Assembly: GCF_024809855.1 (NCBI RefSeq)
Contig: NZ_JANUEM010000003.1
Coordinates: forward strand, 124,001-188,000
Length of the DNA stretch: 64,000 nt
Direction: 5' to 3'
Source of the DNA: Rheinheimera pacifica
GTDB lineage: Bacteria > Pseudomonadota > Gammaproteobacteria > Enterobacterales > Alteromonadaceae
Position numbers and translations under genes: made by a program. Shown here piece by piece: positions 1-8,091 of the stretch. How positions within the stretch are numbered: position 1 is the stretch's first letter; the number at the start of each line of letters is the position of its first letter. Below the pieces are notes generated by a model. It was not told where the DNA came from, ran no database searches, and saw only the letters and a list, made by a program, of their open reading frames with translations.

Positions 1-530
1 CCGGTGCCTACTGAGACGGTATCGTGCTCGCTGCGGATATGCAGCACCTTTTTAAAGTTATTGCGGTAACCACTTAAACGGACACGGTTAATTAAATTAC
101 CAATTAAACCAAAGTTAGAGCTGGTTGCAGCCCTTAACATACCCGGTGCATTAAAAGTGACCAGAGGTAAAGGTGAACTGTGTTTAGCCGATAATAACGC
201 TGCTAAACCGCCGCCCAAGGAATGGCCTGTTACATAAAAATTATCAGTGTTAACTTCCGCCCGATCAAACGCCAAATTAAGCGAATCTCTCGCTGGTCTA
301 TACTGGGTTGGCATGCCCCCAGCAAACAATGTGGCATTGCTGGGGACATCATGACGCAGATCATCGGTACCGCGTACAGCTAAAATGGCGATATCACCTT
401 TTTTGAACAGGGCGGCGTAAAAACCATACGGAATGCGATTATATTCTTCGATTAATCGCAACCCAGGTACAGAAGGGGCTGTTTCATATACTGCACTGCA
501 ACATTTCGCTAAATCTAATACAGAGGCCAT
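1..530 (-). CDS. Class-3 (alpha/beta-hydrolase) lipase family protein, partial
   Basis: Begins at ATG 530 and runs off the window edge, so only about 176 N-terminal residues are visible. The lipase class-3 nucleophile elbow GHSLGGG is present near residue 118, preceded by an oxyanion-region segment AVRGTDDLRHD, as in triacylglycerol-lipase-like hydrolases. There is no obvious signal peptide (it starts MASVLDLAKCC), suggesting a cytoplasmic enzyme or one exported with a dedicated system. An AGGA ribosome site lies about 6 bases before the start, and a good sigma70-type promoter lies upstream. The catalytic Asp and His should be beyond the window edge. Substrate cannot be inferred. Confidence 0.85.
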   Translation of the reverse strand, partial: MASVLDLAKCCSAVYETAPSVPGLRLIEEYNRIPYGFYAALFKKGDIAILAVRGTDDLRHDVPSNATLFAGGMPTQYRPARDSLNLAFDRAEVNTDNFYVTGHSLGGGLAALLSAKHSSPLPLVTFNAPGMLRAATSSNFGLIGNLINRVRLSGYRNNFKKVLHIRSEHDTVSVGT

Positions 531-559
531 TACTATTCCTTGTAGAGTGAAGTACCTGA

Positions 560-588
560 ATAGTATTTGGCTGCTTATTTGTTGTCAA
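560..588 (-). promoter_or_regulatory. Sigma70-type promoter for the lipase gene
   Basis: On the minus strand TTGACA (583-588) is a perfect -35 box, followed after exactly 17 bases by TACTAT (560-565). It sits just upstream of the lipase ATG at 530. The remaining gap to ppx (589-689) holds no recognisable gene. Confidence 0.6.
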
Positions 589-689
589 ATTGTTCTATTT
601 GTGTATGGGTTGTTGTTTTGTGTCTAGGGCAGATGATCTTGAGCATAAAACTGCGCTGCACAAGCATAGTTTTAAATGCTACAGCCGGT

Positions 690-2228
690 TTACCCCGGCA
701 CTGCATCCACCAAGCCCGGGCAATCGAGCACAAAAGCAATTTTTTTCAGCGATTTTTGCTCCTGCATTAAATCGGCTGCCAGCAAGCTTTGTTGTGTTAG
801 CCAGTCTGTGCTGAGTTTAAGTTGTAGATACTGGCTACCGGCTTCGGCTTGCAGTTCTGGCAGCAGGTCGTCGCGGCGCTTTTGGTTCAACAGTACTGCC
901 AGGCGTAACAGCACCAGCAGATATATCACTTGCGGTAGTTGATACAAACTAAAGGCCGGTATTTCATCGGCACGGATTTTACGGCGGTGAAACCGCACCA
1001 GGGTGGCGATAAGTTGCTGTTGTTCCTGGTTAAAACCGGGCAGGTTGGCATTTTGCAGAATATAGGCCGAGTGTTTTTGTACGCCGGACGAGTTAATGTG
1101 CAGGCCCACTTCGTATAAAGTAGCGGCCCAGCCCAGTAATACTGCATCTTCATCGGTCAGTTGCCACTGGCTACGTACCTGGCTAAACAATAGCAGTGCG
1201 GTTTGGCTAACCCGCTCTGCCTGCGCCATATCAACGTCATACCGGCGTTGCAGGCTAGCCACGCTATGTTCGCGTATATCCAGATGCTGCAGCCGGTCGC
1301 TCATTTCGTACAGTACGCCTTCGCGCAGGGCTGCATCGATATAAATCAGTTGCTCAATTTGCAGTAGATTAAAGGCGGCAATCAAAATGGCCAGGCCAGA
1401 GCAAATCAGCAGTTTGCGATCATCTGTCAGGCCGGGTAAGTCCAGCTGATAGCTGTTTTCCTGCTGCACCAGATGCTCTTTTAGTGCCAGCAGGTGTGAA
1501 AGCTCCAGTGCATTGCTGCTTAACCCCATACCGATAATAATATCGCGGATGGTTTTTACCGTACCGGAGGTACCGACTGCCTGCTGCCAGCCTGCGGCTT
1601 TAAAGCTGCTGACAATCGGCTCCAGCTCTTGCTCGGCCTGTAGAACAGCGCGGTTGAAACGTTTGTCACTAATGCGGCCCTGGGCAAAATGTTGCAACGC
1701 GTAGCTGACACAACCCATATTGCGGCTGCTTAGCCGCAGGGGCTGCACACCCTCGCCAATGGCGAACTCGGTACTGCCACCGCCGATATCTATTACCAGC
1801 CGCCGGCCGGAGAAATGCTCGAAATGTGCTACACCCTGATAAATAAAACGGGCTTCTTCCTGGCCAGAGATCACTTCTATCGGAAACGGGAATACGGCTT
1901 TGGCGCGGCGTAAAAAGGTGGCAGAGTTACGTGCCCGGCGCAGGGTGTAGGTGGCAATAACCCGCACTGACTGTGGCGCAAAAGGAATTAAGGTATCGGC
2001 AAATTGTGCCAGCACACTCAGGCCGCGCTCTATGGCTTCTTCACTTAATACCAGTTGCTCGTTTAAGCCTTCGGCCAGTTGTACTTTTTGTTTTTCGCGG
2101 TGTAACAGCTGAATATCGCCATCTATTACCCGCGCTATTACCATATGAAAAGAGTTTGAGCCCAGATCGACCGCTGCCATGTAGGCGTGGTCGTCCGGGC
2201 GGTCTTTACTTGGTTGGTTGTCGTTCAT
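690..2228 (-). CDS. ppx: Exopolyphosphatase / guanosine pentaphosphatase
   Basis: Ppx/GppA-family phosphatase of 512 residues, close to the usual gammaproteobacterial length. It releases orthophosphate processively from polyphosphate, and relatives also hydrolyse pppGpp. The actin-like ATPase fold is marked by AAVDLGSNSFHMVIA (about residues 18-32) and by LVIDIGGGSTEFAIGEG (about 143-159). EVISGQEEARFIYQGV carries the glutamates expected to activate the attacking water. The C-terminal third is the HD-like helical domain. Its start overlaps the ppk stop by 4 bases (ATGA), so the two are translationally coupled: synthesis and breakdown of polyphosphate are made from one message. Confidence 0.95.
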   Translation of the reverse strand: MNDNQPSKDRPDDHAYMAAVDLGSNSFHMVIARVIDGDIQLLHREKQKVQLAEGLNEQLVLSEEAIERGLSVLAQFADTLIPFAPQSVRVIATYTLRRARNSATFLRRAKAVFPFPIEVISGQEEARFIYQGVAHFEHFSGRRLVIDIGGGSTEFAIGEGVQPLRLSSRNMGCVSYALQHFAQGRISDKRFNRAVLQAEQELEPIVSSFKAAGWQQAVGTSGTVKTIRDIIIGMGLSSNALELSHLLALKEHLVQQENSYQLDLPGLTDDRKLLICSGLAILIAAFNLLQIEQLIYIDAALREGVLYEMSDRLQHLDIREHSVASLQRRYDVDMAQAERVSQTALLLFSQVRSQWQLTDEDAVLLGWAATLYEVGLHINSSGVQKHSAYILQNANLPGFNQEQQQLIATLVRFHRRKIRADEIPAFSLYQLPQVIYLLVLLRLAVLLNQKRRDDLLPELQAEAGSQYLQLKLSTDWLTQQSLLAADLMQEQKSLKKIAFVLDCPGLVDAVPG

Positions 2229-4345
2229 TCCGTCTCGGTATTGATCAGTTGCCCTTGCTGGCGGGCCAGATATTCGTAGATCTGCTGCTGCGAGCGGATG
2301 CTGCGTTTATTGCCACGTTTAACATAGGCATTACTTTGTTTGGCATCAATAATACGTGCCTTTACGTTGTCCCGCCACTGAATATCCAGAGTGTCTAAAA
2401 CTTGTTGCTTTAAACGCACATCGTATATTGGTACGCCTACCTCTACCCGCTGGTCAATATTACGCGTCATCCAATCGGCTGAAGACAGGTAAACATCGGT
2501 TTCGCCGCCGTTATGAAACACGTAAATGCGTGAATGCTCTAAGAAGCGGTCCAGTACAGAAATTACTTTGATATTCTGGCTTTTGCCCGGCAAACCGGGA
2601 ACAAGTGAGCACATACCGCGGATAATCATGCGAATTTTTACCCCGGCCTGGCTGGCGCGGTATAACAGGTCAACAATTTGCTGGTCAACCAGGTTATTTA
2701 CCTTAAGGAAAATTTCCGCTTTGCGGCCGCTAACAGCAAAGTCGATTTCGCGCTGAATCAGTTGTATCAGCCGTGGCCTGCTCCAGGTAGGCGAAACAAT
2801 CAGGTGGTTAAACTGGTATGGCCGGTAGCTGTACTCAATAAACTCAAACACCTGGCCGATTTCTGCAGTAATTTCCTGATGGCAGGTAAACAAGCTCATA
2901 TCGGTGTATATACGTGCGGTTTTCTCGTTAAAGTTACCGGTGCCGATATGGCCATAATGCACCAGCTTGCCTTTTTCCATTCGGCTGATCAGGCATAACT
3001 TAGAGTGAATTTTCAGCGTGGTTAAGCCAAATACCACCTGGATGCCGGCTTCAGTCATTTTGCGCGCCCAGTTGATATTGTTTTCTTCATCAAACCGCGC
3101 TTTTAGCTCAACTACCACGGTAACTTTTTTGCCGTTACGCACCGCGTCCAGCAGAGAATGAATAACCCGCGAGTGTTTGGCTACCCGGTACATCGTCATT
3201 TTAATATGGGTTACTTTAGGGTCGAATGAGGCCTGGCGCACCCACTCGGTAAAGTAGCCAAAGTTATGATATGGGTAGTGCAGCAGAATATCACCGGCAC
3301 GGATGGCGTCAAAACTGGTGGCGTATTGCTCAAAATCAGGGCTTTTCAGGGGCGGCATCGGTGGAAACTCGGTGCTTTGATGGCCAATATTCGGAAAGCT
3401 GATAAAGTCTTTAAAATTGCGGTAACGGCTGCCGGGAATTAACGAGTCTGTTGAGCTGGTGCCCAGCTGCTTACTCAGTACTTTTAGCATTTGCTCTGGC
3501 ATGGCAGCATCATACACCAGCCGCACCGGCTCAGATTTCAGCCGCTGGCGAATTCCCTTCGACATTTTATCCAGCAGGCTTTGATCCAGAGTATCGCTGA
3601 TATTGTATTCCGCATCGCGGGTCAGTTTTAACGAGTATGCCTGAATATTGTCAAACTCAAAAAAACCGGCAAATAAGTCGGCAATACAATGCACTATTAC
3701 ATCGTCCAGCAACAATATTTGCCGCCGGTAGTGGCCGTTTTTCTTGCGGGTATTTAAATGCAGCGGCAGTTCAATAAACCGCGACAATTCGGTGGTAGGC
3801 ACCTGCACTATGGCATATTCCGGTTTAGCACTGCCGGTCATCTCTACCATCAGATAGGTGGTGTTGTCTTCCAGTGCCTTGGGTAAACTGACCTCGTCAC
3901 CCGACAGAATCATCGGTGAAATATGCTTTAGCACTTCGTCGCGAAAATAGCTGCGTACCCAGCCGGATTGCAGCTCGGTAAGTTTGAAATTGTCTATTAA
4001 TTCAATATTGTGCTTACGAAGTTCAAGCTGGATATCCAGATAAATAGCATTAAAGCGCTGACCCAGTTGCAACACGCGCTGCTGAATTTCCTGCATCAGC
4101 TCTTCAGCATCTTCCTGTTCACTTTGCTGGTACTTTTTCAACAGAATGCGGCGTTTAACGTCGGCTACCCGCACGCGGAAAAATTCGTCCATATTATTGG
4201 AGTAAATGCCAAGAAAACGTAAGCGCTCTATCGGTGGGTTACGTTCGTCGGCGGCTTCCTGCAGCACGCGGCCGTTAAAAGACAACCAGCTAAGCTCGCG
4301 GGGGTAAAGCGGAAATTCGCTGTTGGCAGCGTCGGTATGTTCCAT
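2225..4345 (-). CDS. ppk1: Polyphosphate kinase 1
   Basis: PPK1 family, 706 residues. It makes polyphosphate reversibly from ATP through a phosphohistidine intermediate and is usually membrane-associated. The N-terminal domain starts YPRELSWLSFNGRVLQEA. The first phospholipase-D-like motif GHIGTGNFNEKTARIYTD contains the expected autophosphorylated His (residue 466 here). The second, FHNGGETDVYLSSADWMTR, contains the second conserved His. An AGGAG ribosome site lies 7 bases before ATG 4345. It is followed by overlapping ppx and preceded by the gcvR-like gene on the same strand, with a hairpin between them. Confidence 0.96.
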   Translation of the reverse strand: MEHTDAANSEFPLYPRELSWLSFNGRVLQEAADERNPPIERLRFLGIYSNNMDEFFRVRVADVKRRILLKKYQQSEQEDAEELMQEIQQRVLQLGQRFNAIYLDIQLELRKHNIELIDNFKLTELQSGWVRSYFRDEVLKHISPMILSGDEVSLPKALEDNTTYLMVEMTGSAKPEYAIVQVPTTELSRFIELPLHLNTRKKNGHYRRQILLLDDVIVHCIADLFAGFFEFDNIQAYSLKLTRDAEYNISDTLDQSLLDKMSKGIRQRLKSEPVRLVYDAAMPEQMLKVLSKQLGTSSTDSLIPGSRYRNFKDFISFPNIGHQSTEFPPMPPLKSPDFEQYATSFDAIRAGDILLHYPYHNFGYFTEWVRQASFDPKVTHIKMTMYRVAKHSRVIHSLLDAVRNGKKVTVVVELKARFDEENNINWARKMTEAGIQVVFGLTTLKIHSKLCLISRMEKGKLVHYGHIGTGNFNEKTARIYTDMSLFTCHQEITAEIGQVFEFIEYSYRPYQFNHLIVSPTWSRPRLIQLIQREIDFAVSGRKAEIFLKVNNLVDQQIVDLLYRASQAGVKIRMIIRGMCSLVPGLPGKSQNIKVISVLDRFLEHSRIYVFHNGGETDVYLSSADWMTRNIDQRVEVGVPIYDVRLKQQVLDTLDIQWRDNVKARIIDAKQSNAYVKRGNKRSIRSQQQIYEYLARQQGQLINTETE

Positions 4346-4406
4346 GATCCAGCTCCTGACTACAACTGGCTATTACTCTATGGCAGTTTTGTGACAATAA
4401 GATGAA

Positions 4407-4427
4407 CGCAGCTGAGATTCAGCTGCG
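4407..4427 (-). terminator. Hairpin after the gcvR-like gene
   Basis: Perfect 9-bp inverted repeat (4407-4415 and 4419-4427) with a 3-base loop, 10 bases past the gcvR-like stop. On the minus strand it is followed by a weak T-rich stretch (TTCATCTTATT), so termination is plausible but probably partial. Confidence 0.45.
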
Positions 4428-4436
4428 ATATAAATG

Positions 4437-4943
4437 TCAGGCCTGTGTTTCAATATCAACAACAATATCAGTGGCAATGGCTTCAAGCGCCGTGACCACT
4501 TCGTCACGGCTAACGCTGGAAGGCAGTTCTACTGTAGCTACTGCGTTAAACAGCGGCACACCCCAATTTGGTGCGCTTTGTTTGCTGCTTTCAAAGTGCA
4601 CTATATTGGTACCTTTATGTTTAATAACCGATGACAACTCGCGCACTATTCCCGGGCGATCGTTACCGGTAATAACAAATTTCAGATGCTGCTGCTCGTT
4701 CAGGCTGCTGGGAATGCCGTGCTGAATTTTAATATCCAGATCACTGATTTTTTCCAGTGCGGCGGTAAGCTCAGCTAAATCCTGCTCGGCCACTTCTACT
4801 TGTAATATCCCGGCGAAATAACCCGCCAGATGGCTAAGGTTGCTTGCCATCCAGTTACCATTGTGTGCGCTGACTACTGTTGCCAGAGTCTCAACCAAAC
4901 CTGCTTTATCTTTACCAATTAATGTCAGTACTAACTGCTTCAT
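4437..4943 (-). CDS. gcvR: GcvR-like double ACT-domain regulator
   Basis: 168-residue protein starting MKQLVLTLIGKDKAGLVETL, the typical beginning of the GcvR family. Two ACT domains are apparent, at about residues 4-75 and 88-165; the second begins KFVITGNDRPGIVRELSSV. In E. coli GcvR binds GcvA to repress the glycine cleavage operon in a glycine-responsive way. Here no gcv gene is in view, so the partner is unknown. It is transcribed divergently from phoU and precedes ppk. The family assignment is strong; the exact regulatory role is inferred. Confidence 0.85.
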   Translation of the reverse strand: MKQLVLTLIGKDKAGLVETLATVVSAHNGNWMASNLSHLAGYFAGILQVEVAEQDLAELTAALEKISDLDIKIQHGIPSSLNEQQHLKFVITGNDRPGIVRELSSVIKHKGTNIVHFESSKQSAPNWGVPLFNAVATVELPSSVSRDEVVTALEAIATDIVVDIETQA

Positions 4944-5047
4944 GCGCTATTTTCCTGTCAGACTTAAATTAGCGTATCGGCCAAAAACACCGTAGTTTGC
5001 CGCTTACACGACCTGAGTGTAGCGCCTGTTACCGATTTTTAAAATGT

Positions 5048-5085
5048 AGCCTTAACATTATTTGTAAATTTAGTAAGTTAAGGCT
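5048..5085. promoter_or_regulatory. 9-bp inverted repeat in the gcvR/phoU divergent region
   Basis: AGCCTTAAC (5048-5056) is repeated exactly in inverse at 5077-5085 with a 20-base AT-rich spacer. It lies between the divergent starts at 4943 and 5200. Arm spacing centred on about two and a half to three helical turns fits a dimeric regulator operator, but I cannot name the protein. A transcript hairpin is the alternative. Confidence 0.4.
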
Positions 5086-5199
5086 GCCAGGTTATCGCTA
5101 TGCTGGCACTGCAGTTGCCTTTCTGACTATACTTAAGCTGTTTTTGCGATGGCTCATACCCTTGGTTTCACCTTACCAGACACATGCACGGAGTTCGCA

Positions 5200-5910
5200 G
5201 TGGATAAACTCAATTTAACAAAACATATTTCCAGTTCTTTTAATGAAGAAATTGACGAAGTGCGCAACCATGTAATGGCGATGGGCGGCTTAATCGAACA
5301 ACAGCTGAATAACGCGCTGATGGCCATTGCTAATGCAGATGCCGAGCTGGCCCAAAAGGTGATAGACAACGATTTGAAAGTAAATAACTGGGAGCTGCAG
5401 ATTGATAAAGAGTGCACAAGCATTATTGTGCGCCGCCAGCCTGCTGCCAGCGATCTACGCCTGATTATGGCCATTATGAAAACCATTGCCGATTTAGAGC
5501 GCATAGGCGATGAAACCCGGCGTATTGCCAGGGTGGCGCTGGAATCGTTTAATTCAGAACAGCAGGGCTTGCTGGTTAACCTGGATAATTTAGGCCGCCA
5601 TGTAGGGCAGATGCTGCATGATGTGCTGGATGCTTTCGCCCGTATGGACGTAGAAACCGCTTTGCTGGTACATAAGGAAGATAAGAAAGTTGACCGCGAG
5701 TATGAAGCGATTACCCGCCAGCTAATGACCTACATGATTGAAGATCCGCGTTCTATTCCAAAAATTATGAATGTACTCTGGTCGGCCCGTTCACTGGAGC
5801 GTATTGGCGACCGCTGTAAAAACCTGGCTGAGTACATTATCTTTTTCGTTAAAGGTAAAGTGGTGCGCCACAGCAGCGCCGAACAGCTGGAACAAGATGC
5901 ACGCAGCTGA
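5200..5910 (+). CDS. phoU: PhoU phosphate-signalling protein
   Basis: Start taken as GTG 5200, giving 236 residues that begin MDKLNLTKHISSSFNEEIDE and align with E. coli PhoU from its first residue; GGAG lies 6 bases upstream. An upstream in-frame ATG at 5149 would add 17 unrelated residues. Two PhoU helical-bundle repeats each carry the metal-binding D/E-x-x-x-D style helices (for example LERIGDETRRIA and LERIGDRCKNLAEY). PhoU links phosphate uptake to the PhoR/PhoB two-component system. No pstSCAB or phoBR is next to it; its neighbours are a second PhoU-like gene and a Pit transporter. Confidence 0.95.
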   Translation: MDKLNLTKHISSSFNEEIDEVRNHVMAMGGLIEQQLNNALMAIANADAELAQKVIDNDLKVNNWELQIDKECTSIIVRRQPAASDLRLIMAIMKTIADLERIGDETRRIARVALESFNSEQQGLLVNLDNLGRHVGQMLHDVLDAFARMDVETALLVHKEDKKVDREYEAITRQLMTYMIEDPRSIPKIMNVLWSARSLERIGDRCKNLAEYIIFFVKGKVVRHSSAEQLEQDARS

Positions 5911-5938
5911 TTTTCCTCTGTTTTTATTGTACAACACC

Positions 5939-5972
5939 AACGCCCTGACTAGACTTCTGCTCAGGGCGTTTT
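5939..5972 (+). terminator. Rho-independent terminator after phoU
   Basis: AACGCCCTGA (5939-5948) pairs exactly with TCAGGGCGTT (5961-5970), with a 12-base loop followed by a short T run. It separates phoU from the DUF47-pit pair. Confidence 0.8.
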
Positions 5973-6062
5973 CATTGTGTATTCATTTTTCGTTTTTCAT
6001 GCGCTTTGAATGCCGTTACAATGCGCGCCGACTATCGTCAAACCAACATACGAGGCCAGGCT

Positions 6063-6740
6063 ATGCCAGCTAGTACTTTTTTATCCGTGTTTGCCAAATC
6101 ACCGATTAAGCCAATAGAGGAACATATTCGCAAGGTGCATCAGGCGAGTGAATTGTTGTTGCCATTTTTTGATGCAGTGTATTTGCAGGACTGGCAAACA
6201 GCTGCGGATGTACGCAAAAACATCGTGGCGTTGGAAAAGGAAGCCGACAAATTAAAACGCGAGATCCGCGTTAATTTGCCGCGTGGGCTATTTTTACCGG
6301 TAGACCGGACTGATATTTTAGAATTGGTGTCGCAACAAGACAAAATTGCTAACAAAACCAAAGATATTACCGGCCGTGTACTGGGCCGCGAGTTGCTTAT
6401 TCCTATAAGTCTGCAGGCTGGCTTTAAAGCCTATGTGCAGCGCTGTATCGACGCTACCGCACTGGCAAGTGAAGTCATTAACGAGCTGGACGAATTGCTG
6501 GAAACCGGTTTCCGTGGCCGTGAAGTTGATCTGGTTATTAAGATGGTAGAGCAACTGGACACCATTGAGGGTGACACCGACGAGATGCAAATCAAGTTGC
6601 GTAAAGCCTTGCGTCTGGCCGAGACAGAGTTAAACCCAATTGATGTGATGTTTCTGTATCGCACGCTGGAATGGGTAGGTGATTTAGCCGACGTCGCGCT
6701 GAAAGTTGGTTCGCGTCTTGAAATTATGCTCGCCCGTTAA
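6063..6740 (+). CDS. DUF47 / TIGR00153 PhoU-like protein
   Basis: Start ATG 6063 with GAGG 7 bases upstream, giving 225 residues that begin MPASTFLSVFAKSPIKPIEEH. It belongs to the DUF47 (PhoU-like helical bundle) family, which is almost always encoded immediately before a Pit transporter and is thought to control it. Two related three-helix segments carry acidic metal-binding helices (EKEADKLKREI and DTIEGDTDEMQIKLRKAL). The pit gene starts 18 bases after its stop. The role as Pit regulator is an inference from conserved linkage, not from a motif. Confidence 0.9.
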   Translation: MPASTFLSVFAKSPIKPIEEHIRKVHQASELLLPFFDAVYLQDWQTAADVRKNIVALEKEADKLKREIRVNLPRGLFLPVDRTDILELVSQQDKIANKTKDITGRVLGRELLIPISLQAGFKAYVQRCIDATALASEVINELDELLETGFRGREVDLVIKMVEQLDTIEGDTDEMQIKLRKALRLAETELNPIDVMFLYRTLEWVGDLADVALKVGSRLEIMLAR

Positions 6741-6758
6741 TTTTAAAAGGTTTCCCTG

Positions 6759-8027
6759 ATGGATATTATTCAATCATACGGTTTAATCCTGATCATTATC
6801 GCTGCCGTGTTCGGTTTTTTAATGGCTTATGGTGTCGGTGCCAATGATGTTGCCAATGCAATGGGCACTTCTGTAGGTTCTAAAGCGCTGACGATAAAGC
6901 AAGCTATTGTTATTGCTGCTATTTTTGAGTTTGCCGGTGCTTATTTAGCCGGTGGTTCTGTTACGTCTACCATTCGCGGTGGTATTACCGACGCCTCTTT
7001 CTTTGTTGATACACCTGAATTAATGGCTTACGGCATGATAGCGGCGCTGTTGGCTGCAGCTACCTGGCTGATTGTGGCCTCTTACTTTGGCTGGCCGGTA
7101 TCTACCACGCACTCTATAGTTGGCGCCATTATTGGTTTTGCGGCTGTAGGCGTGGGCATGGAGGCTGTGCACTGGAACAAAGTAGGCGGTATTGTCGGCA
7201 GCTGGGTTGTGACACCGATGCTGGCAGGGGTACTGGCCTATATGTTTTTTATGAGTGCACAAAGGCTGATCTTTGATACCGATAACCCGCTAGCAAATGC
7301 TAAAAAATATGTTCCTTTTTATATGGCGTTTGCTGCTTTTATGATGTCACTGGTTACCGTGCAAAAAGGCCTGGTGCATGTCGGGTTGGATATCAGCACA
7401 TTAACCGGCTATTACATTGCACTGGCTATTGCAGTGGTGGTGGGCTTGATTGGTAAAGTGATCATTTCCCGTATTAAGTTTGACCCGGCAGCGGATAAAA
7501 AAATGCAGTTTAATAACGTTGAGCGCATTTTTGGTGTACTGATGATCACCACTGCCTGTTGTATGGCCTTTGCTCATGGTTCTAACGATGTGGCTAATGC
7601 CATCGGGCCCTTGGCTGCCGTAGTAAGTGTTGTCAGTTCTGGTGGCGAAATATCAACGCAGTCACAACTAGCCTGGTGGATATTGCCACTAGGTGCGGTA
7701 GGTATTGTTATCGGTTTAGCGACCTTAGGCGCACGGGTTATTAAAACTGTAGGTACAGCTATTACGCATTTAACGCCAAGCCGTGGTTTTGCTGCTGAGT
7801 TGTCAGCAGCCTCTACCGTGGTTATTGCCTCTGGCACCGGTTTGCCTATTTCTACCACGCAAACCCTGGTTGGCGCAGTGTTAGGTGTAGGTTTAGCCCG
7901 CGGTATTGCTGCACTGAATTTAGGCGTGGTGCGTAATATCTTTATCTCGTGGATTATTACCCTGCCGGTAGGTGCTGGCCTGGCAATTATATTTTTCTAT
8001 ATTCTTAAGGCTATTTTCAGCGTGTAA
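6759..8027 (+). CDS. pit: Inorganic phosphate transporter, Pit family
   Basis: 422-residue inner-membrane protein with about ten hydrophobic segments. The two inverted-repeat signature motifs are present: GANDVANAMGTSVGSKALT near residue 27 and GSNDVANAIGPLAAV near residue 273. Each half also has a substrate-site STTHS/STTQT motif (PVSTTHSIVGA and PISTTQTLVGA). Pit proteins import metal-phosphate complexes using the proton (or sodium) gradient. It is cotranscribed with the DUF47 gene and ends at a strong terminator. Confidence 0.95.
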   Translation: MDIIQSYGLILIIIAAVFGFLMAYGVGANDVANAMGTSVGSKALTIKQAIVIAAIFEFAGAYLAGGSVTSTIRGGITDASFFVDTPELMAYGMIAALLAAATWLIVASYFGWPVSTTHSIVGAIIGFAAVGVGMEAVHWNKVGGIVGSWVVTPMLAGVLAYMFFMSAQRLIFDTDNPLANAKKYVPFYMAFAAFMMSLVTVQKGLVHVGLDISTLTGYYIALAIAVVVGLIGKVIISRIKFDPAADKKMQFNNVERIFGVLMITTACCMAFAHGSNDVANAIGPLAAVVSVVSSGGEISTQSQLAWWILPLGAVGIVIGLATLGARVIKTVGTAITHLTPSRGFAAELSAASTVVIASGTGLPISTTQTLVGAVLGVGLARGIAALNLGVVRNIFISWIITLPVGAGLAIIFFYILKAIFSV

Positions 8028-8043
8028 TGTGCAGCTGATAAGC

Positions 8044-8072
8044 AAAAAGCCCTCAATTACGAGGGCTTTTTT
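8044..8072. terminator. Bidirectional terminator between pit and the protease
   Basis: AAAAAGCCCTC (8044-8054), a 6-base loop, then GAGGGCTTTTTT (8061-8072). It has A and T tracts on both sides, so it serves the convergent pit and subtilisin genes. Confidence 0.92.
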
Positions 8073-8091
8073 AATGGCGAAGTTATCTCGC

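Noticed and set aside
433-814. Short plus-strand open frames upstream of ppx
   Set aside because: They overlap the lipase start, its promoter and the ppx 3' end in other frames, with no coding signal of their own.
4402-4725. 107-residue plus-strand frame opposite the gcvR-like gene
   Set aside because: Complementary shadow of a well-supported ACT-domain gene.
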